A stretch of DNA of 8,367 nt from Sulfurimonas sp. (GTDB lineage Bacteria > Campylobacterota > Campylobacteria > Campylobacterales > Sulfurimonadaceae), in assembly GCA_026987995.1 (NCBI GenBank), contig JALSMC010000262.1:1-8367 (forward strand), read 5' to 3'. The notes beneath the pieces were generated by a model that worked only from the letters and a program-made list of their open reading frames with translations, ran no database searches and was not told the DNA's origin. Made by a program: the position numbers and the translations under genes. Shown piece after piece: positions 7,118-8,367 of the stretch (within the stretch, counting starts at the first letter, position 1; every line of letters starts with the position of its first letter).

Positions 7118-8071
7118 TTATCTTATGAGTTGAACATCACCTAATCTTGCTCCATCGTATGGATTTGTTAGCCAACCTGCTGTGTCTTGTCCTAAAGCTT
7201 TTGTGATTCTTCCAAGCACCGAACAAGAGCTTCTGTATGATCCAAAATACCCACCACCTGAACGGCGAGCTGCTTTAAAAGATGAATATTTTGTGCCACC
7301 TTTTACTAAATAGCCTTCGATAACCATGAACTTATTGTGACCAATAGCCGCATTTCCAGCACTAACTACATCAATAATGTCTATTTTCAACTCTATATCA
7401 GTAGGTTTTATGTTGTTTTTCACTTCTATTTGTATTCCTTGTGCTAGAGCTTTTTGAACTATATTTTCTGAGAGTGCTTGTGGGATAGTACACTCTTGTT
7501 TGACGGCTGTCGAAACTCTTGATTTTGCAGTATAAACAATCTCTGGTCTTATATAAACTGTTTTGTTTTGCAAATTTAGTGTCCCACCTTTTTTATACTT
7601 TTTAGATGTAGCAGATTTTACGACTACTGGAGTAGTAGCCATAGTTGTAGCGGTTCCTGCTGCATTATTCATTCCTATGTTTTCTAATTCGTAGTTGATT
7701 CTACTAGATAAGATATTTGTCCACTTGTTATAACTTCCATGGATTGTTTTAGTAGTTGGGTTATATTTTAAGTTTCTTGTGTTTTTGTACTCTATTTTAT
7801 AGCCTTTTGAAGTATAAGGTATATTTACAGCCACAAAATACTTGCCTTTTACTAAGATATTTGCCTCTATAAGTCCATTTTTGATAGTCTTAGTTCTCCA
7901 GCCTTTGCTTGAAGCTCCTCTTTTAATAGCTTTTGCGACACTACTTTTTGCTTGCGATTTTGCAAAGTAGTTTGAGTTGTCGATATTTTGTATAGTTGGT
8001 GCTTGCCCACATCCTGTGATAAGCCCAAAAACCATTAAACCTAAGATACCAAGTCGATAAAATTTTTTCAT
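7118..8071 (-). CDS. two-domain lipoprotein of unknown function
   Basis: 317-residue predicted lipoprotein. The signal peptide MKKFYRLGILGLMVFGLITG ends in a lipobox (ITGC) with Cys21 as the lipidated residue. Residues about 43-132 resemble a widespread small lipoprotein domain of unknown function: GW at 57-58, a VNIPYTSKGYKIEY strand pair, and IHGSYNKWTNILSSRI near 110-125. An Ala/Thr/Lys-rich linker (about 135-165) leads to a second domain (about 170-317), which I do not recognise. It has two cysteines (194, 283) that could form a disulfide, and glycine-rich SGGGYFGSYR. The start at 8071 is preferred over 8164 because AAGGGG (8079-8084 on the reverse strand) precedes it and it begins the signal peptide. 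It is transcribed divergently from the ubiE-like gene and converges on norQ. No link to NO metabolism is evident. Confidence 0.82.
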   Translation of the reverse strand: MKKFYRLGILGLMVFGLITGCGQAPTIQNIDNSNYFAKSQAKSSVAKAIKRGASSKGWRTKTIKNGLIEANILVKGKYFVAVNIPYTSKGYKIEYKNTRNLKYNPTTKTIHGSYNKWTNILSSRINYELENIGMNNAAGTATTMATTPVVVKSATSKKYKKGGTLNLQNKTVYIRPEIVYTAKSRVSTAVKQECTIPQALSENIVQKALAQGIQIEVKNNIKPTDIELKIDIIDVVSAGNAAIGHNKFMVIEGYLVKGGTKYSSFKAARRSGGGYFGSYRSSCSVLGRITKALGQDTAGWLTNPYDGARLGDVQLIR

Positions 8072-8083
8072 AAATTGCCCCTT

Positions 8084-8121
8084 AAGTAGATTATACAATA
8101 AATTTATTGTATAATCTACTT
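8084..8121. promoter_or_regulatory. perfect 38-bp palindrome with a -10 box on each strand
   Basis: The two 19-base halves are exact complements around the axis 8102/8103, outermost bases AAGTAGATTATACAA. TATAAT occurs at 8110-8115 on the + strand and at 8095-8090 on the - strand. These would place starts near 8122, ahead of the ubiE-like gene, and near 8083, ahead of the lipoprotein gene. It looks like a symmetrical divergent promoter, possibly also an operator; a hairpin in either transcript is an alternative. Confidence 0.65.
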
Positions 8122-8143
8122 TTATTTCCCAATAGGATTTCAC

Positions 8144-8367
8144 TTGGACAACCAAAACAAACAAAAAAAAATAGTAGAGATGTTTAACAATATAGCCCCA
8201 ACTTATGACAAGGCAAACAGAGTTTTAAGTATGGGCATAGATATACAATGGCGTAAGCGTGCTTGTGATGAGACTTATGCTAGGTATGAAAAAGATATAG
8301 ACTTGATAGTTGATGTGGCTTGCGGAACTGGCGACATGATGGGCTACTGGAAAAAACAAGCTAACAA
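8144..8367 (+). CDS. ubiE: UbiE/MenG-type quinone methyltransferase (5' part)
   Basis: First 74 residues of a class I SAM-dependent methyltransferase, cut by the window edge; the family is about 230-250 residues long. The N-terminal IVEMFNNIAPTYDKANRVLSMGIDIQWRK (10-38) is the typical UbiE/MenG opening. SAM motif I is VDVACGTGDM (56-65). The enzyme C-methylates demethylmenaquinone (or the ubiquinone precursor); in Campylobacterota, which use menaquinone, the menaquinone role is likely, though related methylmenaquinone enzymes exist. The start is taken as TTG 8144: AGGA at 8134-8137 sits 6 bases upstream, there is no in-frame ATG earlier, and the next ATG (8180) lies inside the conserved MFNNIA motif. 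A run of nine A bases (8163-8171) follows shortly after the start. Confidence 0.9.
   Translation, partial: MDNQNKQKKIVEMFNNIAPTYDKANRVLSMGIDIQWRKRACDETYARYEKDIDLIVDVACGTGDMMGYWKKQAN

Noticed and set aside
8072..8164. N-terminal extension of the lipoprotein gene from 8164
   Set aside because: It would run through the 38-bp palindrome and the ubiE start and would place the signal peptide internally.
8163..8171. Run of nine A bases near the ubiE start as a phase-variation tract
   Set aside because: Lysine-rich A runs are common in AT-rich genomes. Known Campylobacterota phase-variable tracts are mainly G/C runs, and the frame is intact here.

Overview
The AT-rich composition, gene content and protein style point to a Campylobacterota (epsilonproteobacterial) chromosome, most like a Sulfurimonas-type free-living denitrifier. 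This is inference from gene families; the window has no rRNA or other phylogenetic marker.

Left part (1-1225, + strand): the end of a fatty-acid or aryl-polyene-like operon. It holds the tail of an unidentified gene, an acyl carrier protein (TTG start), a FabZ/ApeI-like hot-dog dehydratase, and a small two-helix membrane protein gene. That last gene is split by a 266-bp non-coding element at 893-1158. The element has 31-bp terminal inverted repeats, is flanked by TA dinucleotides, and folds almost completely into a three-way junction of nested hairpins. Removing it with one TA copy restores an uninterrupted 72-residue two-helix protein, so it is read here as a TA-target miniature inverted-repeat transposable element (MITE).

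Centre (1262-7111): a nitric oxide reductase locus in two divergent units. Leftward run an Rrf2-family Fe-S regulator, norE (subunit III-like) and norF (subunit IV-like), overlapping or nearly so. Rightward run norC, norB, norD and norQ: the cytochrome c subunit, the catalytic haem-copper subunit, and the VWA and AAA+ maturation pair. The 108-bp divergent region has an extended -10 on each side and a 36-bp imperfect dyad over both expected -35 regions, a good candidate operator for the regulator. Hairpin terminators close both units.

Right part (7118-8367): a leftward two-domain lipoprotein gene, and the start of a ubiE/menG-type quinone methyltransferase running rightward (TTG start, cut by the window edge). 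Their 72-bp intergenic region is centred on a perfect 38-bp palindrome carrying a TATAAT box on each strand.

How it works together: NorB reduces NO to N2O with electrons delivered through NorC. NorD and NorQ probably act as a chaperone pair that activates NorCB. NorE and NorF are accessory membrane proteins. The Rrf2 protein probably senses NO or iron-sulfur status. The acyl-carrier genes at the left are functionally separate.
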